Below, one piece after another: positions 8,363-16,110 of a stretch of 20,676 bases of DNA (within the stretch, counting starts at the first letter, position 1; each line of letters starts with the position of its first letter). The DNA is from PUPG01 sp041686485 (GTDB lineage: Bacteria; Bacteroidota; Bacteroidia; Bacteroidales; UBA7960). The translations under genes and the position numbers were made by a program. The notes beneath the pieces are model-generated. The model saw only the letters and a program-made list of their open reading frames with translations, made no database searches and was not told where the DNA came from. The stretch is taken from positions 1-20,676 of the forward strand of contig JAWLDT010000049.1 in assembly GCA_041686485.1 (NCBI GenBank). Reading direction: 5' to 3'.

Positions 8363-10006
8363 TTACATCATGCCACCCATGCCGCCCATTCCGGGACTCA
8401 TCGGGGGCTGCTGGGAATCGCCGCCCTCTTCGGGAATGTCAGAGATGACACATTCGGTGGTCAGTAACATTCCGGCGATTGAAGAGGCGTTCTCCATTGC
8501 CACACGTGTTACTTTTGTCGGATCGATTACGCCGGCTTCATAGAGGTTTTCAAAAACTTCTGTGCGGGCGTTGAATCCGAAATCCTCTTTGCCCTCTTTG
8601 ACCTTCTGAACGATGATTGATCCTTCCACGCCGGCGTTTTCTACGATCATGCGCAAGGGTTCTTCGAGCGCTCTGCGTACGATGGCTATACCGGTGTTTT
8701 CGTCGGCGTTGATGCCTTTGAAGTCGATTAACGCATCCAGCGCGCGAATATAGGCGATACCGCCACCCGGTACAATACCTTCTTCAACAGCGGCACGGGT
8801 CGCATTCAATGCATCGTCGAAACGGTCTTTCTTTTCTTTCATTTCAACTTCGCTGGCAGCACCAACGTAAAGAACAGCTACACCACCGGCCAGTTTTGCC
8901 AGGCGCTCCTGCAGCTTCTCTTTGTCATAATCGCTGGTTGTATTTTCCATCTGACCTTTGATCTGCTTAATGCGGGCCTGGATGTTATCCTTATCACCTT
9001 TGCCGCTGACAATGGTTGTATTGTCTTTGTCGATGGTCACTTTTTCTGCCGTACCAAGATGAGAAAGGTCAGCTTTTTCCAGGGTATAGCCCTGTTCTTC
9101 GCTAATCACGGTTCCACCGGTCAGGATAGCGATGTCTTCCAGCATGGCTTTTCTGCGGTCGCCAAAGCCGGGTGCTTTAACGGCTGCGATCTTCAGTGAG
9201 CCGCGCAGCTTGTTGACAACCAGTGTGGCCAGCGCTTCGCCGTCAACATCTTCTGAGATGATCAGAAGCGGCTTGCCTGACTGGGCTACTTTTTCCAGTA
9301 CGGGAAGCAGATCCTTCATGGTGCTGATCTTCTTGTCATGGATCAGGATGTAAGGATCTTCAAATACGGTTTCCATTTTTTCGGTGTCGGTAGCGAAGTA
9401 AGGGGAGATGTACCCACGGTCGAACTGCATCCCTTCAACGACCTCAACGCTGGTATCGGTTCCCTTGGCTTCTTCAATGGTAATCACACCTTCTTTCTTC
9501 ACTTTTGACATCGCTTCTGCAATGAGCTTGCCGATCGAGTGATCGTTGTTGGCAGAGATGGTGGCGACCTGTTCGATCTTTTCGATGCTGTCACCTACTT
9601 CTTTGGATTGCGAACGCAGGTGTTCAACAACCTTTTCGGCCGCTTTTTCCACTCCGCGCTTGAGGTCCATCGGGTTTGCACCGGCGGCAACATTTTTCAG
9701 GCCGCCATGGATGATTGACTGTGCCAATACGGTTGCCGTGGTAGTGCCATCACCAGCCACATCAGCCGTTTTGCTGGCTACCTCTTTCAGCATTTGGGCT
9801 CCCATATTCTCAATGGGATCTTCCAGTTCAATGTCTTTGGCGACGGTTACCCCGTCTTTAGTGATTCCCGGTGCGCCAAACTTTTTGTCCATCACCACAT
9901 TGCGTCCTTTTGGTCCCAGTGTTACCCTGACCGCGTCGGATAGCTTGTCTACGCCTCTTTTTAAAGCATTTCTGGCTTCCAGGTCAAATGTTATGTTTTT
10001 AGCCAT
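8363..10006 (-). CDS. groL: Chaperonin GroEL (60 kDa, Hsp60)
   Basis: ATP-driven double-ring chaperonin that folds proteins in the cytoplasm together with GroES. The 547 residues span the full family length. ATPase features are visible: VTLGPKGRNVV (28-38), ITKDGVTVAKDI with Asp51 (Asp52 in E. coli), AGDGTTTATV at 84-93 with Asp86, and DDALNATRAAVEEGIVPGGG, which carries the hydrolytic aspartate. The C-terminus ends in the Gly/Met-rich tail GMGGMGGMM that lines the ring cavity. It follows groES by 55 bases on the same strand, and no separate promoter or terminator is evident between them. The start MAKNITFD is the usual Bacteroidota one. Confidence 0.99.
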   Translation of the reverse strand: MAKNITFDLEARNALKRGVDKLSDAVRVTLGPKGRNVVMDKKFGAPGITKDGVTVAKDIELEDPIENMGAQMLKEVASKTADVAGDGTTTATVLAQSIIHGGLKNVAAGANPMDLKRGVEKAAEKVVEHLRSQSKEVGDSIEKIEQVATISANNDHSIGKLIAEAMSKVKKEGVITIEEAKGTDTSVEVVEGMQFDRGYISPYFATDTEKMETVFEDPYILIHDKKISTMKDLLPVLEKVAQSGKPLLIISEDVDGEALATLVVNKLRGSLKIAAVKAPGFGDRRKAMLEDIAILTGGTVISEEQGYTLEKADLSHLGTAEKVTIDKDNTTIVSGKGDKDNIQARIKQIKGQMENTTSDYDKEKLQERLAKLAGGVAVLYVGAASEVEMKEKKDRFDDALNATRAAVEEGIVPGGGIAYIRALDALIDFKGINADENTGIAIVRRALEEPLRMIVENAGVEGSIIVQKVKEGKEDFGFNARTEVFENLYEAGVIDPTKVTRVAMENASSIAGMLLTTECVISDIPEEGGDSQQPPMSPGMGGMGGMM

Positions 10007-10061
10007 GATTATCTGTTTTTTTATTTGGTTATAAAATGATTTTGTTACTTAAAGCACAAAC

Positions 10062-10340
10062 TTATACAATAGCATAGATGTCAGACTCGCGCATGATCAG
10101 ATAGTCTTTACCTTCAAGGTTTAATTCCGTACCGGCATACTTGCCATACATGACTTTGTCGCCTTCTTTGACGGTTACGGGATTATCTTTGGTGCCGTCG
10201 CCCACTGCGACAACAGTGCCCATCTGTGGTTTTTCTTTTGCCGAATCAGGAATGATAATGCCTCCTGATGTTTTTTCTTCAGCCGGTGCCGGCTCAACCA
10301 ATACGCGATCCGCTAAAGGTTTGATGTTTACTTTTGCCAT
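10062..10340 (-). CDS. groS: Co-chaperonin GroES (10 kDa, Hsp10)
   Basis: Heptameric lid of the GroEL cavity. The 92 residues are the normal length. The N-terminal strand KPLADRVLVEP is followed by the flexible mobile loop AEEKTSGGIIIPDSAKEKP that contacts GroEL, then GTVVAVGDG and the beta-barrel core ending with MRESDIYAIV. It is the first gene of the groES-groEL operon. The upstream 215 bases hold a sigma-A-like -7 element overlapping a sigma-54-like sequence, and the secG terminator. I looked for a CIRCE (HrcA) inverted repeat and found none. Confidence 0.99.
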   Translation of the reverse strand: MAKVNIKPLADRVLVEPAPAEEKTSGGIIIPDSAKEKPQMGTVVAVGDGTKDNPVTVKEGDKVMYGKYAGTELNLEGKDYLIMRESDIYAIV

Positions 10341-10421
10341 TTTTTTATGTTTTACTTGTTTGACATTGTTTATTAAGAAAAATGATTTTTGGTCGGATAT
10401 AAGCTATTAAGCTGAAATGGC

Positions 10422-10440
10422 TCAAACATATTTTGTGCCA
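10422..10440 (-). promoter_or_regulatory. groES promoter region: -7 element overlapping a sigma-54-like site
   Basis: On the minus strand, TATGTTTG (10430-10423) is an exact TAnnTTTG match about 83 bases upstream of the groES ATG. Directly overlapping is TGGCAC (10440-10435) followed by AAAATATGTTT, similar to the sigma-54 consensus TGGCAC-N5-TTGCW: the -24 half is perfect, while the -12 half has GT where GC is expected. Which sigma factor is used cannot be decided from sequence. Confidence 0.4.
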
Positions 10441-10495
10441 AAACGCGGTCATGGCTGTTTAAAGGCCATATTTACATGTTTTTGCCAGGGGTAAT

Positions 10496-10533
10496 AAAAA
10501 AAGTGTCAGAATGATATGCCATTCTGACACTTT
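10496..10533 (-). terminator. Intrinsic terminator of the secG operon
   Basis: A 13-bp perfect stem, AAGTGTCAGAATG (10501-10513) with CATTCTGACACTT (10520-10532), has a 6-base loop. Read on the minus strand it is followed by an uninterrupted T tract (the As at 10496-10502), as expected for termination 23 bases beyond the secG stop codon. Confidence 0.9.
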
Positions 10534-10555
10534 ATTGTCATGTTTGCTTGCCGTT

Positions 10556-10984
10556 TTAATTCCCTATGTCGGGAAGATCCTCCATGTCGTCCGGCATGTC
10601 ATCGGTTTCGTCCGGCACTGCCTGAACGTCTTCAACCTGATCCGCGTCTTCCGGGATTGCATCCGCAGGTGGCAGATCGTCCATTTCCATTGGTGCTGCT
10701 TCCCTGGCCGGTACAAGGTCGCGAACTTCACTTTCGGCAGCCTCCTGTATTTCACCGCGTGGGATCACAAATGTGGATGTCAGTGTCAATACTAACAATA
10801 CGATCGCCAGTGTCCAGGTGGTTTTCTCAAGGAAGTCGGTGGTTTTTCTTACGCCCATAACCTGGTTGCTGCCGGAAAAGTTGGATGCCAGGCCGCCTCC
10901 TTTGGAGTTCTGGACAAGCACGATCAGCACCAGCAATACGCAGGTGATAAGGATCAAAACGGATAATAAAATATAGGTACCCAT
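10556..10984 (-). CDS. secG: Preprotein translocase subunit SecG
   Basis: Small inner-membrane subunit of the SecYEG channel. The first transmembrane segment covers about residues 3-24 (ILLSVLILITCVLLVLIVLVQ). The cytoplasmic loop has the family signature QNSKGGGLASNFSG, followed by GVRKTTDFLEKTTW and the second transmembrane segment, about 56-74. After that comes a tail of nearly 70 residues rich in Asp, Glu and Pro (for example MEMDDLPPADAIPEDADQ) that E. coli SecG lacks; acidic extensions of this kind are common in Bacteroidota. It lies 13 bases after the TPR-like gene, so it is the last gene of the envelope operon, and a strong terminator follows. Confidence 0.95.
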   Translation of the reverse strand: MGTYILLSVLILITCVLLVLIVLVQNSKGGGLASNFSGSNQVMGVRKTTDFLEKTTWTLAIVLLVLTLTSTFVIPRGEIQEAAESEVRDLVPAREAAPMEMDDLPPADAIPEDADQVEDVQAVPDETDDMPDDMEDLPDIGN

Positions 10985-10997
10985 TATTGTCTGCTAT

Positions 10998-11600
10998 TTA
11001 ATTGGTTGTTCTTTCGATCTTTTTCAATTTTTTTGCAAAGTAACGGCTTTTTTCGGGAAACATCAAACTTAATTTTTTATAAATGACTGCAGCGCGGTCT
11101 GGTTTACCCTGTTTGACCAGCAAATCTGCCAATGTTTCACTTACCATGTCGGGATGTTCCGCCTGACTTTCGGGTGCCAGTTCACCTTCAGGGACATTTT
11201 TGGCCCTCTGTTCAATGCGTGGCTCCTGGCTTAGAAAGCGGTCGATGATACGTTGCTGGTTATTTTGTCGCTTCTTTGCGCTTTTGTCGGGTTTGCTTTG
11301 CTCTGTGGTTGCAGGTTCATTCATACTTGCAGGTACCGTATCCGGTTCTTTCAGCGTTGGCTTTTCTCCGGAGAGAAAAGCACGAAAGCGGCGGCGATCT
11401 GGTGCCAGTGCCGTGGCCAGGTTCACTTCCTGCTCAAACCGTTTCTTGTCACGTTCCCGCAATGCTTTGGCATATAACATCCGTAAAGGCTGACAATAGG
11501 GATAGCGCCGGGCAAGTTTTTCAAGCGAAGACACCGACTTTCTGTCGAATACATCTCCTTGGTTTAACAATGCATGGAACGAAGAACGCAAGTCAGCCAT
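10998..11600 (-). CDS. Conserved TPR-like protein of the lptE-secG cluster, function unknown
   Basis: This 200-residue soluble protein has no signal peptide. The N-terminal part (about 1-80) is helical and TPR-like, with LEKLARRYPYCQPLRMLYAKAL and FEQEVNLATALAPDRRRFRAFL. A charged, low-complexity middle (about 85-150, rich in Lys, Glu, Pro and Gln) follows. The C-terminal 45 residues carry a single TPR-like helical pair, ETLADLLVKQGKPDRAAVIYKKLSLMFPEKSRYFAKKLK. It lies 5 bases after lptE and 13 before secG, so it is translated from the same message. A protein of this form is found at this position in many Bacteroidota genomes (recalled, not searched), which suggests a role in envelope biogenesis, but no function is known to me. 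Confidence 0.85.
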   Translation of the reverse strand: MADLRSSFHALLNQGDVFDRKSVSSLEKLARRYPYCQPLRMLYAKALRERDKKRFEQEVNLATALAPDRRRFRAFLSGEKPTLKEPDTVPASMNEPATTEQSKPDKSAKKRQNNQQRIIDRFLSQEPRIEQRAKNVPEGELAPESQAEHPDMVSETLADLLVKQGKPDRAAVIYKKLSLMFPEKSRYFAKKLKKIERTTN

Positions 11601-11605
11601 GGTAC

Positions 11606-12130
11606 CTACCAGTTTACAAATGCCTCATTAAAAATATCATCTACCAGTTCTTCGGTGATGGCTTCTATGGCTTCATTCTCAACCTCGGAAAGGCTGCGTT
11701 GACTGTCATACTCATAATATCTGGAAAAGGTACGCGCGAACTCCGCTTCTTCATCAAAATCATTAAAATATTCTACCCTTACCGCAATGGTCAGCCTGTT
11801 TAAGGCCGCCCTGTCATCACCTCCGATGGCAACCGGCTCGGTGTCATATCTCGTAATGCTTCCCTGAAAGTGAAGGTCTCCGGTATCGTCAACCATCTGA
11901 AGATTGGTCTGTTGTAAAAACTTGTTTTGAAGCTCCTCAGTGAAGTATTGACTCAGCCTGGGCTGAATGGTTGACGCCTGATTTGGAAAATATTGTACCG
12001 ACATGGTTTCGGCCTGCGGCGGAATACTTGCTCCAGTAAACGAATAAACCCCGCAACCAGCCAGGAAAAGCGGCGCGAGAACGAACAGTATCACCTTGAC
12101 CCATATTTGTTTACGTCCTGTAATCTGCAT
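11606..12130 (-). CDS. lptE: LPS-assembly lipoprotein LptE
   Basis: Outer-membrane lipoprotein that forms the LPS export plug with LptD. The 174-residue product from the chosen ATG begins MQITGRKQIW, followed by a hydrophobic stretch and the lipobox LAGC with Cys26 as the lipid anchor. The mature part starts GVYSFTGASIPPQAETMSVQYFPN, the typical Bacteroidota LptE opening, and later contains LQMVDDTGDLHFQGSITRYD and the C-terminal helix region ITEELVDDIFNEAFVNW. The frame is open to an ATG at 12166, but those 12 extra codons cover a perfect -7 promoter element, so 12130 is preferred. It is second in the cluster, 50 bases after the sigma-54 activator. Confidence 0.9.
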   Translation of the reverse strand: MQITGRKQIWVKVILFVLAPLFLAGCGVYSFTGASIPPQAETMSVQYFPNQASTIQPRLSQYFTEELQNKFLQQTNLQMVDDTGDLHFQGSITRYDTEPVAIGGDDRAALNRLTIAVRVEYFNDFDEEAEFARTFSRYYEYDSQRSLSEVENEAIEAITEELVDDIFNEAFVNW

Positions 12131-12155
12131 GAAAATACATTCCTTGATTGACCTG

Positions 12156-12163
12156 CAAAGATA
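12156..12163 (-). promoter_or_regulatory. Putative internal -7 promoter element upstream of lptE
   Basis: The minus strand reads TATCTTTG, an exact TAnnTTTG match between the activator stop codon and the lptE ATG, with AAGGA closer to the start. It suggests that lptE-TPR-secG can be transcribed without the activator gene. No clear -33 box. Confidence 0.4.
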
Positions 12164-12180
12164 CAAAAAAACAACTGGTC

Positions 12181-13431
12181 TTAGATGATATTATACTCTT
12201 TGATTTTACGGTAGAGCGTTCTTTCAGAAATGCCAAGCTCTTTGGCAGCCTTTTTTCGCCGCCCGCCATGTTTTTTAAGGGCCCTTTCAATGAGGTCCTT
12301 TTCTTTTTCCTGGAGGGACAGGTTTTCCTCAAGAAGTTCAGAATGAGCATCTTCATAACCCTCTGCCGGATCGTGGTAGTCCTCCTCCGTCGACGGGTAA
12401 TTGTTTTCCTCCCGGTAAATTTGGGGGTCGTTCTTATCTTCATAGAGTTTTTCAATGAGATGCGCGTGTTCCTCCTGAAAGCGTCTTGAAACCTGTTCGT
12501 CCTGCAGCATTTGCATGATGATCTGCTTCATGTCGGTGATATCTTTTTTCATCTCAAAGAGGACCTTATACAGAATTTCCCGCTCACTCATGTTGTTGGT
12601 CTCTGCACGTTGGTTGTTGAACAGGACAGGCAGGGTCTGATGAGGTTCAGAAGGAAGATACCGGCGGATGGTGTCGGCATTAATGGTTCGTTCCTGTTCA
12701 ATAACCGACATTTGTTCAGCAAGATTCTTGATCTGCCGGATGTTTCCCGACCAGCGGTGGTTGATCAGAACCTCTTCGGCATCAAGGGTCAGATGTAACG
12801 GAGGCATACGGTACTTCTCGGCAAAATCGGCCGAAAATTTTTTGAATAACATGATAATGTCCTCCTTACGCTCCCTCAGTGGCGGAACATGGATAGGAAC
12901 CGTATTGAGCCTGTAGTAAAGGTCTTCACGAAACTTGCCGTCGATAACGGCTTGCTGCAGACTTACATTGGAGGCCGCCACAACCCGTACATCGGTACGC
13001 ATAACTTTTGAAGAGCCCACCCTGATATATTCACCGCTCTCCAGGATGCGCAAGAGCCTGACCTGTGTCAGGGTAGGCAGTTCCGCTACCTCATCCAGAA
13101 AGATAGTGCCACCGTTCACTTCTTCAAAATAACCTTTCCTGGCTTCGTGTGCACCGGTGAACGACCCTTTTTCATGTCCAAAAAGTTCTGAATCTATCGT
13201 ACCTTCAGGGATGGCGCCACAGTTTACGGCGATATATGGCCCGTGGCGTCGCTTACTTAGATGGTGAATGATCTTCGGGAAAACCTCTTTGCCCGTACCG
13301 CTCTCTCCGGTGATCAACACCGTGATGTCCGTAGGAGCTACCTGGCGTGCTACATCTATGGCGCGATCCAGCTTCGGTGAATGACCGATTATACCGAAAC
13401 GCTGTTTGATGGATTGTATGTCCATATTCAT
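12181..13431 (-). CDS. Sigma-54-dependent transcriptional activator (AAA+, Fis-type HTH, no receiver domain)
   Basis: This 416-residue enhancer-binding protein uses ATP to open promoters bound by RNA polymerase with sigma-54. The AAA+ domain begins almost at the N-terminus: Walker A GESGTGKE at 42-49, the sigma-54-contacting loop as GSFTGA at 89-94 (most family members have GAFTGA), Walker B GGTIFLDEV at 107-115, the arginine-finger region FREDLYYRLNTVPIHVPPLRERKEDI, and WSGNIRQIKNL in place of the usual WPGNVREL. A variable, acidic linker (about 315-375) leads to a Fis-type helix-turn-helix at the C-terminus, KKAAKELGISERTLYRKIKE. There is no receiver, GAF or PAS domain, so activity is not controlled by a covalent sensor domain. 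It heads the lptE-TPR-secG cluster and is divergent from metG. Confidence 0.93.
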   Translation of the reverse strand: MNMDIQSIKQRFGIIGHSPKLDRAIDVARQVAPTDITVLITGESGTGKEVFPKIIHHLSKRRHGPYIAVNCGAIPEGTIDSELFGHEKGSFTGAHEARKGYFEEVNGGTIFLDEVAELPTLTQVRLLRILESGEYIRVGSSKVMRTDVRVVAASNVSLQQAVIDGKFREDLYYRLNTVPIHVPPLRERKEDIIMLFKKFSADFAEKYRMPPLHLTLDAEEVLINHRWSGNIRQIKNLAEQMSVIEQERTINADTIRRYLPSEPHQTLPVLFNNQRAETNNMSEREILYKVLFEMKKDITDMKQIIMQMLQDEQVSRRFQEEHAHLIEKLYEDKNDPQIYREENNYPSTEEDYHDPAEGYEDAHSELLEENLSLQEKEKDLIERALKKHGGRRKKAAKELGISERTLYRKIKEYNII

Positions 13432-13469
13432 TTTTTTCCGGTGAATGACATTTCGTCAGTTTATCTATA

Positions 13470-13477
13470 CAAAGTTA
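13470..13477 (-). promoter_or_regulatory. Putative -7 promoter element for the sigma-54 activator operon
   Basis: The minus strand reads TAACTTTG, an exact TAnnTTTG match 38 bases upstream of the activator ATG. A TTG lies 24 bases further upstream, slightly further than the usual 19-21 spacing. Confidence 0.5.
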
Positions 13478-13530
13478 ATCTTTTCTGAATAAAATTATGG
13501 CCAACAGCCGGCATAAAAGCTTACATTTAC

Positions 13531-13538
13531 TACCTTTG
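13531..13538 (+). promoter_or_regulatory. Putative -7 promoter element for metG
   Basis: TACCTTTG followed by CG is the commonest form of the Bacteroidota -7 box. It lies 175 bases upstream of the preferred metG start, which gives an unusually long leader of roughly 165 bases. No -33 TTTG is evident. Confidence 0.5.
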
Positions 13539-13713
13539 CGGGAAAACTGACTGTTCTGCAGTAAAGGAACCGTCGCATTGTAATATATCAAACAAAAGAA
13601 GCCATCCTTTTCAGCATCGGATGCGGTACGCTGCAGGTAACAACAAAGTTATACTTAAAGATTGCGGGTATTATCAAAGGGTTGGCAAAAACCGACATCA
13701 AAAAGTTATCATT

Positions 13714-15768
13714 ATGAACAACAACAAATCATATAAGCGCCACACTGTTACGGCTGCCCTTCCTTATGCCAATGGCCCCATACATATTGGTCACCTGGCC
13801 GGGGTCTATGTGCCGGCCGACATCTATGTGCGTTATCTGCGTCAGAAGGGCAAAGATGTCGTGTATATCTGTGGTAGTGATGAACATGGCGTTCCTATTA
13901 CCATTAAAGCCCGGCAGGAAAATAAAACCCCTCAGCAGGTTGTTGATTATTACCATCACCTGATCAAAGATGCCTTTCAGGAATTTGGTATTGCTTTCGA
14001 TGTTTACAGCCGAACCTCGGCCGATATCCATCATGAAACGGCAGCCGCTTTTTTCACAACACTTTATGATAAAGGGGTTTTTGTTGAACAGGAGTCTGAA
14101 CAATATTTTGATGAGGAAAATCAGCAGTTTCTGGCTGACCGCTATATTACAGGTACATGTCCGCATTGCGGGTATGAAAGTGCTTATGGTGACCAGTGTG
14201 AGAGTTGTGGTACGTCGTTAAGCCCTGCTGAACTCATTAAGCCGCGCTCCGTGATTAGCGGAAACAGTCCTGTCATGAGAAAAACACGGCACTGGTACCT
14301 GCCTTTGGATAAGTATGAACCCATGCTGCGCGAATGGATTCTGGAAAATCATAAAGATGACTGGAAGCCTAATGTTTACGGACAGTGCAAGTCATGGCTG
14401 GATCTGGGCCTGATACCGCGCGGGGTTACCCGGGACCTTGACTGGGGCGTTCAATTGCCCCTGGAAGGCACAGAAGGGAAAGTGCTGTATGTTTGGTTCG
14501 ATGCGCCAATCGGATACATATCCGCGACCAGGGAGTGGGCCGCCGAAAAAGGGGTTGACTGGAAGCCTTATTGGAAAAGCCCTGACAGCAAACTGGTGCA
14601 TTTTATCGGGAAAGACAACATCGTGTTCCACTGTATTATGTTTCCAACCATGCTGCATGCCGAAGGGTCCTATAAACTTCCTGACAATGTGCCGGCGAAC
14701 GAGTTCCTGAACCTGGAGGGTGACAAGATCTCAACCTCGCGAAACTGGGCGGTGTGGCTGCATGAGTATCTGCAGGACTTTCCCGGGAAACAGGATGTGT
14801 TACGCTATGTGTTGTGTGCTACCGCACCGGAAACCAAGGATAACGATTTTACCTGGAAAGACTTCCAGGCACGCAACAACCATGAATTGCTGGCGATATT
14901 CGGTAATTTTGTAAACCGCACCATGGTGCTGACGCACAAATATTTTGACGGTCGTGTGCCTGAGGCTGGTGACATGACCGACAACGACAGGGAAACCCTG
15001 AAAAACATGGCAGCCTTTCCGGCCAAAATTGGTGAAAGCCTCGAGCTGTATCGCTTCAGGGAAGCCCTGGCTGAAATGATGAACCTGGCGCGCCTCGGGA
15101 ACCGATACCTTACCGAAGAGGAGCCCTGGAAAAAGTTCAAAGAAGACCCGGAACGGGTGAAGACCATATTGAACATTTGTTTGCAGGTGTGTGCAAGCCT
15201 GTCTGTTCTCTCCGGACCCTTCCTCCCCTTCACTGCCCATAAGCTGCAAGAGATGCTCGGTGTGCCTGCTCGTGCCTGGGATGAAGGCGGCAGATCAGAC
15301 CTTATAGCGCCCGGTCACCAGCTTAACCAACCGGCGTTTCTGTTCGAAAAAGTGGAGGACGAACAGGTCAAAGCCCAGCTGGAAAAACTGATGCAAGCCC
15401 GCAAAGATAACCAGTCAGACGAAGATGCAAAACCGTTTAAGGAGACTACCACGTTTGACGATTTTGCCAAAATGGACATGCGAACCGCCACCATTTTGTC
15501 GGCCGAAAAGGTGCCTAAAACAAAAAAGTTGTTGAAAATGACGCTCGATACAGGGATTGACCAGCGTACGGTGGTGGCTGGCATTGCCGAATTTTACAAT
15601 CCTGAGGAGGTCGTCGGGAAGAAAGTGGTCGTGCTGGCCAACCTGGAGCCAAGAAAAATTAAAGGCATCGAATCGCAGGGCATGATCCTGATGGCCGAAA
15701 ACCCGGATGGTGACCTGGCATTTGTCAAACCTGAAAAAGATTTTGAAAATGGAAGCACCATTAGCTAG
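13714..15768 (+). CDS. metG: Methionine--tRNA ligase with C-terminal tRNA-binding domain
   Basis: Class I synthetase that charges elongator and initiator tRNA-Met. The 684 residues contain HIGH at 24-27 (GPIHIGHLAG), a zinc knuckle Cys149-x2-Cys152 with Cys162-x2-Cys165 (CPHCGYESAYGDQCESCG), and the second signature as KISTS at 338-342 instead of KMSKS, the form usual in Bacteroidota. The anticodon-binding helical domain is followed by a charged linker (about 545-580) and a C-terminal OB-fold tRNA-binding domain (about 585-684) with DDFAKMDMRTATILSAEKVP and KIKGIESQGMILMAE. The frame stays open to an ATG at 13621, but the extra 31 residues are not MetRS-like; MNNNKSYKRHTVTAALPYANGP is the natural start. 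No terminator with a T tract follows directly. Confidence 0.97.
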   Translation: MNNNKSYKRHTVTAALPYANGPIHIGHLAGVYVPADIYVRYLRQKGKDVVYICGSDEHGVPITIKARQENKTPQQVVDYYHHLIKDAFQEFGIAFDVYSRTSADIHHETAAAFFTTLYDKGVFVEQESEQYFDEENQQFLADRYITGTCPHCGYESAYGDQCESCGTSLSPAELIKPRSVISGNSPVMRKTRHWYLPLDKYEPMLREWILENHKDDWKPNVYGQCKSWLDLGLIPRGVTRDLDWGVQLPLEGTEGKVLYVWFDAPIGYISATREWAAEKGVDWKPYWKSPDSKLVHFIGKDNIVFHCIMFPTMLHAEGSYKLPDNVPANEFLNLEGDKISTSRNWAVWLHEYLQDFPGKQDVLRYVLCATAPETKDNDFTWKDFQARNNHELLAIFGNFVNRTMVLTHKYFDGRVPEAGDMTDNDRETLKNMAAFPAKIGESLELYRFREALAEMMNLARLGNRYLTEEEPWKKFKEDPERVKTILNICLQVCASLSVLSGPFLPFTAHKLQEMLGVPARAWDEGGRSDLIAPGHQLNQPAFLFEKVEDEQVKAQLEKLMQARKDNQSDEDAKPFKETTTFDDFAKMDMRTATILSAEKVPKTKKLLKMTLDTGIDQRTVVAGIAEFYNPEEVVGKKVVVLANLEPRKIKGIESQGMILMAENPDGDLAFVKPEKDFENGSTIS

Positions 15769-15784
15769 CCTGACTAATTCATAA

Positions 15785-15976
15785 ACTTAGTGAAAACTTT
15801 CCCGCATAGGACAGGTGTGTTACAAAAACAGTTGCACACCTGTCCCGACCTTTCGGTAAAGTCACTCAAAGTTGAAGCACTAAGTAACACACTTGTCCCG
15901 ACCTTTCGGTAAAGTCACTCAAAGTTGAAGCACTAAGTAACACACTTGTCCCGACCATTCGGGAAAATAGCTCAAA
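15785..15976. repeat. Composite intergenic element: 53-bp tandem repeats plus a degenerate inverted copy
   Basis: Two identical 53-base units (15841-15893 and 15894-15946) lie head to tail, followed by a partial third copy (15947-15976, 25 of 30 bases the same). Each unit starts TGTCCCGACCTTTCGG. Upstream, 15785-15823 is a shortened inverted copy: it shares ACTTAGTG, AACTTT and GGACAGGTGTGTTAC with the reverse complement of the unit. The inverted and direct parts form a perfect 11-bp stem, GGACAGGTGTG (15809-15819) with CACACCTGTCC (15835-15845), around a 15-base loop. The third copy has its own small hairpin CCCGA/TCGGG. All units contain stop codons. The 342-base stretch between metG and the tRNA holds no gene, only this element and the tRNA promoter. 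Confidence 0.85.
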
Positions 15977-16092
15977 TCAGCAGAACATTTTATAAATAAT
16001 TCAGGCCAGGTAAAACAAGCAGTTTAGGCAAAAATAACCGTCCCACAATCCATTTTTTGCCCGTTTTGTATTTATTTTTTTATTATTTTAGC

Positions 16093-16100
16093 TATTTTTG
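16093..16100 (+). promoter_or_regulatory. Putative -7 promoter element for tRNA-Arg
   Basis: TATTTTTG is an exact TAnnTTTG match ending 10 bases before the first base of the tRNA. A TTTTG lies at 16064-16068, 24 bases upstream, a little further than usual. Confidence 0.5.
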
Positions 16101-16110
16101 CAAATGTTAA

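Noticed and set aside
10341..10500. CIRCE (HrcA) operator upstream of groES
   Set aside because: No TTAGCACTC-N9-GAGTGCTAA inverted repeat or close variant was found on either strand.
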